Source of the DNA: JBFWVJ01 sp050246795
GTDB lineage: Bacteria; Patescibacteriota; Gracilibacteria; JAUYGZ01
Assembly: GCA_050246795.1 (NCBI GenBank)
Contig: JBFWVJ010000004.1
Location: forward strand, 1 to 64,000
Direction: 5' to 3'
DNA length: 64,000 nt
In this document: positions 1-6,743 of the stretch, in pieces
How positions within the stretch are numbered: the stretch's first letter is position 1
Layout: every line of letters begins with the position of its first letter
Notes under the pieces: generated by a model
Seen by the model: the letters and a program-made list of their open reading frames with translations, nothing else
What the model was told of the DNA's origin: nothing
Databases searched by the model: none
Made by a program: the position numbers and the translations under genes

Positions 1-36
1 TACTTCAATGAAAAACGTCCCCAAAAATCCAAACAT
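1..36 (-). CDS. possible 5' end of a gene running off the left edge
   Basis: On the minus strand an ATG at 36 is followed by twelve open codons to the window edge (start MFGFLGTFFIEV). A GGAGGA-like purine stretch lies just upstream (37-52). The piece is too short to identify, and a purine-rich site is unusual for this genome, so this is only a possibility. Confidence 0.25.
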   Translation of the reverse strand, partial: MFGFLGTFFIEV

Positions 37-225
37 TTTCTTCCTCCTCTCCTATTCGGAATCCTGAAATTCCAGCTCACAAAACAAAAACTCAACTACG
101 GTGTCCTAAATGTCTGTAATTAGTTCAATCTTTATTTGTCAAATGAGCTTTGAATGAGTTGTATTTGTTTCCATTTTTCGATACTTTTCGCTATTTTAGC
201 TGTAGATGTCATTTTTCACCCTTTT

Positions 226-927
226 ATGCCCCAACAACGCGTCCTCCTCAAGTTCTCCGGTGAAGCTCTTCTCGGATCAGAAGAGTCGGGGATCGATTTT
301 TCCATACTTGGGAACCTTGCTCAGCAGATTTTAGACGTCCAAAAAGTGGGATACCAAGTCGCTGTCGTGCTCGGAGCCGGGAATATTTGGCGGTTTCGGG
401 ACAATCAGAGCTCCGGGGTGGACCGGGTGAGTTCGGATTACATGGGCATGTTGGCGACGATTATGAATAGCGTGGCTTTGATGTCGTCTATTGAGGCGAA
501 GGGGGGTGTGGCCAGGGTTTGTAGCGCTTTGGATATTCCGTCGGTGGCTGAGCCATACATCAAGCGGAGGGCTTCCAGGCACCTTGAAAAAGACCGGATC
601 GTGATTTGTGCAGGGGGGACAGGGAATCCCTATTTTACGACTGACAGTGCGGCGGCTTTGCGGGCTTTGGAGCTGGAATGCGATGTTTTGGTGAAATGTA
701 CCAATACGGATGGTATTTATGATGCTGATCCGAAATCAAACCCCAACGCGAAGAAGTTTGATAAGGTGAGTTATGACGAAGTGTTGGAAAAGGATTTGAA
801 GGTGATGGATGGGGCGGCCATTGCGCTGTGTCGCGATAGTAAGCTGCCGATCGTCGTGTGTGAGTTTGGCGCGGATGGGAATATCATGAAGGCTTTGAAG
901 GGGGAGATCGGGACGAGGGTGGGGTAG
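226..927 (+). CDS. pyrH: UMP kinase
   Basis: Uridylate kinase of the amino-acid-kinase fold, converting UMP to UDP with ATP in pyrimidine nucleotide synthesis in the cytosol. The N-terminal KFSGEALLG (residues 9-17) is the phosphate-binding lysine loop, GAGNIWRF follows near residue 50, and the NTDGIYDADPK stretch is typical of the C-terminal nucleotide-binding half. The 233-residue length fits the family. The frame stays open further upstream (154), but the ATG at 226 gives the normal N-terminus MPQQRVLLKFSGE. A nonamer repeat array begins just after the stop. frr, often next to pyrH in other bacteria, lies 22 kb away here. Confidence 0.95.
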   Translation: MPQQRVLLKFSGEALLGSEESGIDFSILGNLAQQILDVQKVGYQVAVVLGAGNIWRFRDNQSSGVDRVSSDYMGMLATIMNSVALMSSIEAKGGVARVCSALDIPSVAEPYIKRRASRHLEKDRIVICAGGTGNPYFTTDSAAALRALELECDVLVKCTNTDGIYDADPKSNPNAKKFDKVSYDEVLEKDLKVMDGAAIALCRDSKLPIVVCEFGADGNIMKALKGEIGTRVG

Positions 928-932
928 GGGAA

Positions 933-968
933 GGGTCGTAAGGACTTTAAGGGTCGTAAGGGATATAA
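933..968. repeat. nonamer tandem array, left copy
   Basis: Four successive 9-base units: GGGTCGTAA, GGACTTTAA, GGGTCGTAA, GGGATATAA, starting six bases after the pyrH stop. A sister array of the same unit type sits at 4432-4476 in the same orientation, so the two bracket the region holding the toxin-antitoxin pair and the two beta-barrel genes. Confidence 0.7.
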
Positions 969-998
969 GGAGAAATTCAGAGTGGAAGGTTTTTTGTT

Positions 999-1206
999 GT
1001 CATTTCGACCGGAGTCGTTGGTTCTGGAGGTGGACGCAGTGGAGAAATCCGTTACCGGTTGTGATGTAGTCTAAGAAAGCGTTCTAGATCGGGTGATTGA
1101 TGAGGTTCCAGATTTCTCCGCTTCATCCCTTCCACATTCACACTCCATTCCGGTCGAAATGACAGAAATGTGGTGCCATCCTGACTCCATTCCGGTTGAA
1201 ATGACA
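999..1206. repeat. imperfect long palindrome (dispersed repeat)
   Basis: The left arm starts GTCATTTCGACCGGAGT (999-1015) and includes GGAGAAATCC (1041-1050). The right arm carries GATTTCTCC (1111-1119) and CCGGTCGAAATGAC (1150-1163), so the segment can fold into one long hairpin. A second partial right arm, CATTCCGGTTGAAATGAC, lies at 1188-1205. Related palindromes occur near 11.6 kb and 41.1 kb. This resembles short palindromic repeats common in environmental bacterial genomes. No gene is seen between 969 and 1209. Confidence 0.65.
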
Positions 1207-1209
1207 AGC

Positions 1210-1491
1210 TTACCAACTGGCATTGTACACTTCTTTGCGATGGAGAATTCTTAGCACTACGAGGATTACGAGAGAATGAGTCTTTGGATCAATTCTAAAA
1301 ACCACCCTGTAGTCGCCGATTCGGTAGCGATAGGTGCTGATCTCGAATCCATTGAGTTTTTTGGATTGTTTCAGTGGTTCCTCATTTTTAGCCCAATTTG
1401 AAATTTTTGTAAGTATCCTTTTCACTTCTTCGTTCTCCATCTTCTTCAAATCGTTTTGGGCTTTTTTTGTGTAGACGACTCTATAGTCCAT
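1210..1491 (-). CDS. RelE/ParE-family toxin
   Basis: A 93-residue protein of the RelE/ParE toxin fold; family members are usually ribosome-dependent mRNA interferases or gyrase poisons. The start MDYRVVYTKKAQNDLKK and the central STYRYRIGDYRVVFRID are typical: an amphipathic helix, then a strand carrying the conserved arginines. It lies directly after an AbrB-like antitoxin gene and overlaps its 3' end by 11 bases, the usual order and translational coupling of such modules. Whether it cuts mRNA or targets gyrase cannot be read from the sequence. Confidence 0.8.
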   Translation of the reverse strand: MDYRVVYTKKAQNDLKKMENEEVKRILTKISNWAKNEEPLKQSKKLNGFEISTYRYRIGDYRVVFRIDPKTHSLVILVVLRILHRKEVYNASW

Positions 1492-1708
1492 ATTTTTTCA
1501 TCAAGTCTTCTTGTGTCACGAAATGGCCATGTTGATACTCTTGCCATGAGGTCTCTACGTCTTTTGCTAGTGTATCGGCAACAAGAGGTCTCAAAACCAG
1601 CTCGTTCCCACGGATCTCAGTGGTATAGTACTGTGTCTCGAACTGGTCTCTCCATTTCTTGGGAAGGGTGATCTGTCCTCGTTCAGTGGCTTGGACAATT
1701 TTTGACAT
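1481..1708 (-). CDS. AbrB/MazE-like antitoxin (SpoVT domain)
   Basis: A 75-residue protein beginning MSKIVQATERGQITLPKKWR, the swapped-hairpin AbrB/SpoVT DNA-binding motif found in antitoxins and transition-state regulators. The C-terminal half (to residue 75) is acidic and would bind the toxin. The frame is open much further upstream, but that extension runs into the 3' end of the unrelated barrel gene and has no family similarity, so the ATG at 1708 is used. Its 3' end overlaps the RelE-like toxin gene. The protein probably neutralises the toxin and represses the pair's promoter. No SD is visible before the ATG. Confidence 0.78.
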   Translation of the reverse strand: MSKIVQATERGQITLPKKWRDQFETQYYTTEIRGNELVLRPLVADTLAKDVETSWQEYQHGHFVTQEDLMKKYGL

Positions 1709-1790
1709 AATAGGAAAGTAGGAAAATATGATTTTCTGTAATGATGATATCATGACTTCCTTCATCGTACAAGATCCATCCCAAAGCGAA

Positions 1791-1860
1791 GAGCCGGTCC
1801 CACGAATGGAACCGGCTCTCGCCCTTCTAGCACCCCGGGGGGCGCGACGGTCGGTGCTAG
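1791..1860. terminator. two strong hairpins after the barrel gene
   Basis: GAGCCGGT (1791-1798) pairs with ACCGGCTC (1811-1818), and CTAGCACC (1827-1834) pairs with GGTGCTAG (1853-1860). The second hairpin includes the stop codon of the minus-strand gene ending at 1857. They are GC-rich and placed like a terminator for that gene, though no clear U-tract follows on the minus strand. Confidence 0.5.
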
Positions 1861-2813
1861 AAGTAGAGGGCGATCCCACCCTCGAAGCTCTCCCCGTAGC
1901 TGTCGTCGGAAAAGCTACGGGTGGGGGTATCGATCTTGAAGCGGTCACGCCCCCAGGTGTACCTGGCGTACACCGAGATGGAGCCGAACAGCAGCAACTT
2001 CGCCTGCACTCCTGGGTGAAGCCTTTCATGCTCTACCTTCTGGAAGTTGCCGGTCACGGTGTTGCTGTCACGGTCGTAGGCCGAGAGCAGCCCGCGGAAA
2101 TCCAGGGTGACGTTCTCAGTCACCACCTGGATGCCCGCCGAGAGTTCTCCATCCAGCCATGCAGAGCTGTGCTCGCCCAGCTGGAGGTCACTCTCGAAAC
2201 CTGCGATCAGACCCCAGTTACTACCCAGTCGGTACCCGATTTCTGCGTTGAGGCTGAAGTACCCCTGTACGGACGAGATCTTCCCGTGCTCGAGGTAGAT
2301 GGCCCCGGCGCCGATTCTCAGGTGGTAGGACAGTGCGCCACTGATCGCCTCGGACGAGCGGATGTCCAGGAACGCCTGGCCACCCGTTCGCGTGTAGTTA
2401 AAGAGGTCGATTCCGTGGGAGTACCGTCCCTGTGCTTCCTCAAACAGTCCACTGACGCCGAGACGATAGGGGTTGCCCCCGCTCTTGGCGCCATCCGGAT
2501 TGAGCACGAAGCTGAGTTCGCCTTCGCCGGTGTAGATCTGCCGGTCAGCGTACCCAGAGCGACCGTTCGGCCGCTCGAGGTTCTTGAAGGTCTCGAACGA
2601 GTACTTGAGCTCGATCTTTCCGTCGATGGGTCCTTCCAGCTCCTGAGTCCCCTTGGTGCTCACCAGCCCCTTCGGGGCCTTGTGCCACATTTGCTTGACC
2701 TCCGTCTCGCTCGAGACGGTGGCCGAGCTCGACTCCTGCGCGAACGCGGTGCCGGGAACCACCCCCAGCAAGATAACCGCGAACACCATCGTGACGATCC
2801 AGGTGATCCTCAT
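1857..2813 (-). CDS. predicted outer-membrane beta-barrel protein 1
   Basis: A 318-residue secreted protein with a clear signal peptide (residues 1-25, likely cut at TAFA/QES). Behind it lie many short amphipathic strands alternating polar and hydrophobic residues with aromatic girdles, and it ends in ALYF with a terminal phenylalanine, the C-terminal signal by which BAM recognises outer-membrane proteins. No named family is recognised. The gene is visibly more GC-rich than its surroundings and has a perfect SD (2814-2829), unlike neighbouring genes. A second barrel gene lies upstream on the same strand. If the host lacks an outer membrane, this is a recent import or an assembly chimera. Confidence 0.65.
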   Translation of the reverse strand: MRITWIVTMVFAVILLGVVPGTAFAQESSSATVSSETEVKQMWHKAPKGLVSTKGTQELEGPIDGKIELKYSFETFKNLERPNGRSGYADRQIYTGEGELSFVLNPDGAKSGGNPYRLGVSGLFEEAQGRYSHGIDLFNYTRTGGQAFLDIRSSEAISGALSYHLRIGAGAIYLEHGKISSVQGYFSLNAEIGYRLGSNWGLIAGFESDLQLGEHSSAWLDGELSAGIQVVTENVTLDFRGLLSAYDRDSNTVTGNFQKVEHERLHPGVQAKLLLFGSISVYARYTWGRDRFKIDTPTRSFSDDSYGESFEGGIALYF

Positions 2814-2829
2814 GGATCACCTCCTTTCT
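2814..2829 (-). promoter_or_regulatory. canonical ribosome binding site of barrel gene 1
   Basis: The plus strand reads GGATCACCTCCTTTCT immediately 5' of the CAT. The transcript therefore carries AGAAAGGAGGTGATCC before ATG, fully complementary to the standard 16S rRNA 3' end. This is notable because the resident genes checked in the window lack an SD. Confidence 0.85.
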
Positions 2830-2930
2830 CATACTGCTTGTTTTCCCCCTCTGTGTCTGGGGGGACCTTGATGAACCTTGGGACCATCCCTTGGCTCGAT
2901 CCTCCCGTGTACCCCAGAGGGGGAAACTGT

Positions 2931-3118
2931 ACGCGGGAGTAACCGGACAAGAAAAGCTTGGAAAAGTCTTATTTGGATGCTTTCTGCCTTTCATAGCCGG
3001 TGACTCCCGCGTAAACTTAAAAATTTCTTCTAGCAATGACCTGTCAAAGGGCAAGGGCAAGGGTTTTCGGCGGAGTACAACTCCGGTTTACTGTCCTTGG
3101 AGTGGAACTCCAGGACAG
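2931..3118. repeat. set of inverted repeats between the two barrel genes
   Basis: The 425-base gap between the barrel genes holds no gene. It contains an inverted repeat ACGCGGGAGTAACCGG (2931-2946) against CCGGTGACTCCCGCGT (2997-3012), a small hairpin CGGAGT/ACTCCG (3071-3085), and a strong hairpin CTGTCC-TGGAGT/ACTCCA-GGACAG (3091-3118). The last could terminate the minus-strand gene ending at 3239. Confidence 0.5.
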
Positions 3119-3238
3119 CAATGAAAACTTTGCCCAGACTGGCTTTTTACACCAAAACATAAAAAAAGTCAATGTCAAATGGCACGACCAAGTCCGCATC
3201 CCATGATATGAGGTGCGGACTGGTCTTTGACGTACTCG

Positions 3239-4303
3239 TCAGAAGTCGAGTTGCAGCGAGGCCGTGAAGAGGATGTCGCCGGAGCCTTCGAGGGTTCGGC
3301 GGGACAGCTGGGACGTAATGACTGTGCTGGTGAAGTTCTCGTTGAACTTGTAGGAGCCGATGTAGCCCACTCGTAGGTCGAGGAGGAAGTTCGAGACCCG
3401 GAGCCTGCCTCCGGCGCCGATGACGCCCAGGGTCTCTTGCACCTGCACGTCGCTGGTATCGTCGTTCCATTTGCCGCCCTGGACGAAGGCGAAGCCGTCG
3501 ATCCCGGTGAGCCAGACTCCCTTGAGGTCCATTACGTACCGTATTCCCAGCTCCAGACTGCCTGCTAGTCTGGCTACCTCTTCGCTGTCCAGCCCGGTGT
3601 CGAGCAGGACCCTTCCGAAAGGGCCAAACAAGGCTCCGTCGAAGCGATAGGCGATGTCGGCTTCCAGCCGGTTGAGCCAGACCAAGTCCTCGCCATACCA
3701 CTTGCGAGACCCGATGCCGGTCAGATAGGTCGCGTTGTAGGACAGCTGACCCGCCCTCGAGAACACACGGATGCCGGTCAGGCCGCTCGTGAGGTTGCGG
3801 TTGAGGATCTTCGTTCGGCGTACTACTGGAGTGAGGGCGGTGAAGCCGACGGCGTCGTTGTTGTGGGTGCCGCCACGGATGTTGAAGACGTTGTCCACCG
3901 AGCGGCCTTCGTAGTGGAAGGCTGAGATGAAGTACCAGTCATGGCTCTCACTCCGAGACACCCGTACGCTCAGCTCGATCTTGATCGACAGCAGTCCGGC
4001 AGTTTCCTCTTCGTCGCTGATGAGGTTGGGATCGATGAAGCCATTGAACTTCGGCTCCAGGTCATTGTAGGCGATCAGTCCACCTCCGAGCGTGAACGAG
4101 ATGCGCCAGGGATCCAGGTAGCGGTACTGATCTGACGGGTCGTTCCAGAGTAGGTCCGCACTCAGGATCCGCTCGCCACTTGGAGATGAAGTCGTGCTCC
4201 CGGGGATCTGCAGAGTGGTCGATGATTGCCCTTGAGCCTTCAGTTCTGAACTGCTGCAGAGCACCATGAAGACAAGAATGCTGAAAATGAGGATTCGATT
4301 CAC
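3239..4303 (-). CDS. predicted outer-membrane beta-barrel protein 2
   Basis: A 354-residue secreted protein. The GTG at 4303 is chosen because AGGAGG lies six bases before it and because it gives a clean signal peptide (MNRILIFSILVFMVLCSSS, cut near LKA/QG). The remainder consists of repeated amphipathic strands and ends LQLDF, again a terminal phenylalanine as in BAM substrates. GC content by eye matches barrel gene 1 rather than the resident genes. Same strand, upstream of barrel gene 1. No named family is recognised; it could be a porin-like or generic barrel. Foreign origin is inferred from the SD use and composition. Confidence 0.62.
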   Translation of the reverse strand: MNRILIFSILVFMVLCSSSELKAQGQSSTTLQIPGSTTSSPSGERILSADLLWNDPSDQYRYLDPWRISFTLGGGLIAYNDLEPKFNGFIDPNLISDEEETAGLLSIKIELSVRVSRSESHDWYFISAFHYEGRSVDNVFNIRGGTHNNDAVGFTALTPVVRRTKILNRNLTSGLTGIRVFSRAGQLSYNATYLTGIGSRKWYGEDLVWLNRLEADIAYRFDGALFGPFGRVLLDTGLDSEEVARLAGSLELGIRYVMDLKGVWLTGIDGFAFVQGGKWNDDTSDVQVQETLGVIGAGGRLRVSNFLLDLRVGYIGSYKFNENFTSTVITSQLSRRTLEGSGDILFTASLQLDF

Positions 4304-4309
4304 AAGGTT

Positions 4310-4315
4310 CCTCCT
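4310..4315 (-). promoter_or_regulatory. SD site fixing the GTG start of barrel gene 2
   Basis: The plus strand reads CCTCCT, so the transcript has AGGAGG with a six-base spacer before GTG at 4303. This decides the start over the longer in-frame option at 4351. Confidence 0.7.
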
Positions 4316-4431
4316 GCGGTGGGGGTAATGTTTTCTGACGAAAAATGTCAAAGACCATCAGCTTTCGAGTGAAAACTGATAATCGATTATTATCCTGGAA
4401 AGTGTGACGAAAGTAAAGGGGGGGGGGGGAA

Positions 4432-4476
4432 GGGTCTTAAAGGTTGTAAGGGTTGTAAGGGTTATAAGGGTTGTGG
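4432..4476. repeat. nonamer tandem array, right copy
   Basis: Five 9-base units: GGGTCTTAA, AGGTTGTAA, GGGTTGTAA, GGGTTATAA, GGGTTGTGG. A run of twelve G at 4418-4429 precedes it. It has the same unit type and orientation as 933-968, so it marks the right edge of the barrel and toxin-antitoxin segment. Confidence 0.7.
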
Positions 4477-4546
4477 GTTTATGGGGAGATTTTTTGCTTG
4501 TTTAGTTTTTCAATTTTTGTAGAATTTTTTGGCAATTTTTTTCGTT

Positions 4547-4858
4547 ATGGGCGAAGCAAAGTACAAGAAGTATTTCAATGAGATGTTTGAAGAGCATCGC
4601 GAGCAGTTTATGCATTTCATGCTGCTCAACAATGCCTATGGACAGGATAAGATGGAGTTGAAGCAGCAGTTTGATGAAGAAGGAGCGAAAATAAAGGTGA
4701 TTGTAAATGAGTGGGAAGACCGCTTGTGCCGGAAGATGGAGGCAGGGGACAATGCTTCGTATTCTTCAAAGCTGGGTGAGAAGTTTCAGGAGGAGGTGCT
4801 GAAGTATTTTCCGTACTTTCATGAAATCGGGGTAAGGATTACGATAAACAATGGATAA
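4547..4858 (+). CDS. conserved-looking small hypothetical protein
   Basis: A 103-residue, charged and mostly helical protein beginning MGEAKYKKYFNEMFEEHRE. The ATG at 4547 is preferred to an in-frame start 18 bases upstream because it follows a T-rich leader, as at other genes here. There is no signal peptide or membrane segment and no recognised family. It stands between the nonamer array and a hairpin that overlaps its own 3' end, so it is probably transcribed alone. Confidence 0.6.
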   Translation: MGEAKYKKYFNEMFEEHREQFMHFMLLNNAYGQDKMELKQQFDEEGAKIKVIVNEWEDRLCRKMEAGDNASYSSKLGEKFQEEVLKYFPYFHEIGVRITINNG

Positions 4859-4892
4859 TGAACAATGGACTTTCGTGTTTTATTGTTTATCG
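4842..4892. terminator. hairpin overlapping a gene 3' end
   Basis: CGATAAACAAT (4842-4852) pairs exactly with ATTGTTTATCG (4882-4892). A related AATGAACAATG/CATTGTT-like pair extends the symmetry to about 4909. It spans the stop codon at 4858 and may act as an AT-rich terminator. Confidence 0.45.
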
Positions 4893-4983
4893 TCTATTGT
4901 TCATTGTTGCTTCCATTTCGCAAGGGAGCTTTTTTTGTAGAGACAAGGGTCATTGGTAGACTTAACCAAAGTATTTGAACCAT

Positions 4984-6726
4984 ATGAAGACTTGGATCTG
5001 GAGGGGGATTTTGGTCGCTATCGTTGCTTTTTTTGGCGTGGGGGTTTACCGGTTGATACTGTCCATTCCTGATCTTATTTCGGCGAATGTGAGCCGATTT
5101 TCCAGCCAAGTGGTGGAAGTCTTGCCATCGATCGTTGATCCTGTACAGGGTTTGGTGAGTTTGGAGACTCGGTTTCAGGTTTTTAAAGTCCCGCAGCAGG
5201 ACTGGATGGCCGATGTGTCAGGATTTCCTGTGACTCTGAACCTGTGCCTGTTTGCGAAAGAGGGCGATTCGAGTCCGATTTCGTTGCAGTGTTGGGACCG
5301 TGTGTTTGCCGAGCCCCGACAATTGGAGCCGGTGCTGCAATATCAATCCTCCCTGTACCTCCCCACTTCTCGTGCATCGTTTGGTTTTTTTGTGCAGGCA
5401 TCTCTTCGACACGCCGAAGGGTTTCTCTGGAGTGGGTCGACCGATCCGGTTTCACTCGTTTGGAGTCCCCAAAGCAGGATTCGGCTATTGGATGGGCATG
5501 AGTTGACGGTCGGTGAGCCTATCGGATCTGAGTCGGCGATTACTTTGATGTCCCGAGTGGACGACGTGCGGTTTCTGTTGGATGGGCGCCAGGTGTTTCC
5601 GTCACTCGTGGTGTCACCCCCCGCGAATGATGGATTTATCATGGTTGATCAGCCTGCGCCGGCCCTTTACCAATGGATCTACCCTTTGCCTCAGCAGGCT
5701 GTTTCGCCCTCTTCTCAGTTTTGTGCACAGGTTGGAGAATCTCCAACTCAGTGTTATCCGCTGATGCCTTCTCTGCTCTCGGGTATGAATTCTAGCTGTG
5801 GTAATGCCGTGGTCGAGGCTGGTGAAGAATGTGATGATGGCAACCAGGACGAAAGTGATGCTTGTACGAGCCAATGTGTTACCAATCTTTTTCGGTCCGT
5901 TTCCTTGAACTATCCCTTGCCCGTCGTATCAGTGCAGCCATTGGCTGATGCTCGCTTTAGCCTTTTTGCCCGCTTAGAACCTGTTCATGATCATTCCGTT
6001 CCCCCGGAGGAACTGTTCATCCGTATGGTCCGTGATCAGGGTGAATCCATCCTTTCAGAGGACGTGCAGCGAGTGAATGGTTTGCCTTTTTTTCAGGCTT
6101 TTCTCGCTGAAGACGAGTTCGTCCAGCTGGACTTTATCCATCGAACGGGGGATATGGAACGGGTTTTCCAAAGCACGCTCGTGGACACTCGTTTTCCAGA
6201 TCCGTTGGTTCAGGACTTGAAGTCGGCTGCTGAGTCTCCTGTGTCAGGTGAAGGGGTCATTTCCCACGGCGATTTTGGTGTGTTGGATGTGAAATGGTTG
6301 GGATCTGAACGGTCGCAGATCGACTATGAAGGTCAGGTGGTGACAGATCTCACTGGCGAGCGAGTATTTCAGACCAGAGTCGTCGCGCAATCAGGGTTTG
6401 ACCAGGAGGTGAAGTTGCTCCTTCGCTTTGCCGACGAATCGGTTTCCTTTACTCATACTTTGTCTCCACGGGCCACGGAGGAGATCCCGATGAGTATTCC
6501 GGACGTTGCCTATGGAGATCATCGCTTGGTGATCTCGGCGGTGTTTCCAGATGGGCAAAGGTCTGCGGATATTGTTTTTCCTTTCCGGTATACGTCGAAC
6601 TCACTGAGTTCAATGGTGGTACGTCAATGGTGGCAGATCGGGGCGATCGGAGTGTTGATTCTGCTCGGATTTGCATACGCTGTGTTTCGCGTGGGAAGAG
6701 CTGCGAGTCGAAGGACCATGGAATAA
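4984..6726 (+). CDS. membrane-anchored surface protein with a DUF4215 cysteine repeat
   Basis: A 580-residue exported protein. It has an N-terminal hydrophobic anchor or signal (residues 4-24) and a single C-terminal transmembrane segment (about 545-565) followed by a basic tail, giving a large outside region. Near residue 278 lies CGNAVVEAGEECDDGN followed by further cysteines, the Myxococcus-type cysteine-rich repeat (DUF4215) common in surface proteins. The rest looks like beta-sandwich modules, including a late stretch with a CARDB-like look. The ATG at 4984 is preferred to the TTG at 4975. Its role is unknown; adhesion or envelope structure is plausible. It converges on the next gene. 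Confidence 0.7.
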   Translation: MKTWIWRGILVAIVAFFGVGVYRLILSIPDLISANVSRFSSQVVEVLPSIVDPVQGLVSLETRFQVFKVPQQDWMADVSGFPVTLNLCLFAKEGDSSPISLQCWDRVFAEPRQLEPVLQYQSSLYLPTSRASFGFFVQASLRHAEGFLWSGSTDPVSLVWSPQSRIRLLDGHELTVGEPIGSESAITLMSRVDDVRFLLDGRQVFPSLVVSPPANDGFIMVDQPAPALYQWIYPLPQQAVSPSSQFCAQVGESPTQCYPLMPSLLSGMNSSCGNAVVEAGEECDDGNQDESDACTSQCVTNLFRSVSLNYPLPVVSVQPLADARFSLFARLEPVHDHSVPPEELFIRMVRDQGESILSEDVQRVNGLPFFQAFLAEDEFVQLDFIHRTGDMERVFQSTLVDTRFPDPLVQDLKSAAESPVSGEGVISHGDFGVLDVKWLGSERSQIDYEGQVVTDLTGERVFQTRVVAQSGFDQEVKLLLRFADESVSFTHTLSPRATEEIPMSIPDVAYGDHRLVISAVFPDGQRSADIVFPFRYTSNSLSSMVVRQWWQIGAIGVLILLGFAYAVFRVGRAASRRTME

Positions 6727-6743
6727 TGAAAGATCTGGTTTGA

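Noticed and set aside
1728..2942. Long plus-strand open frame over the first barrel gene
   Set aside because: It is antisense to a gene with a signal peptide, SD and barrel pattern; the product has no domain and the openness follows from GC-rich codons.
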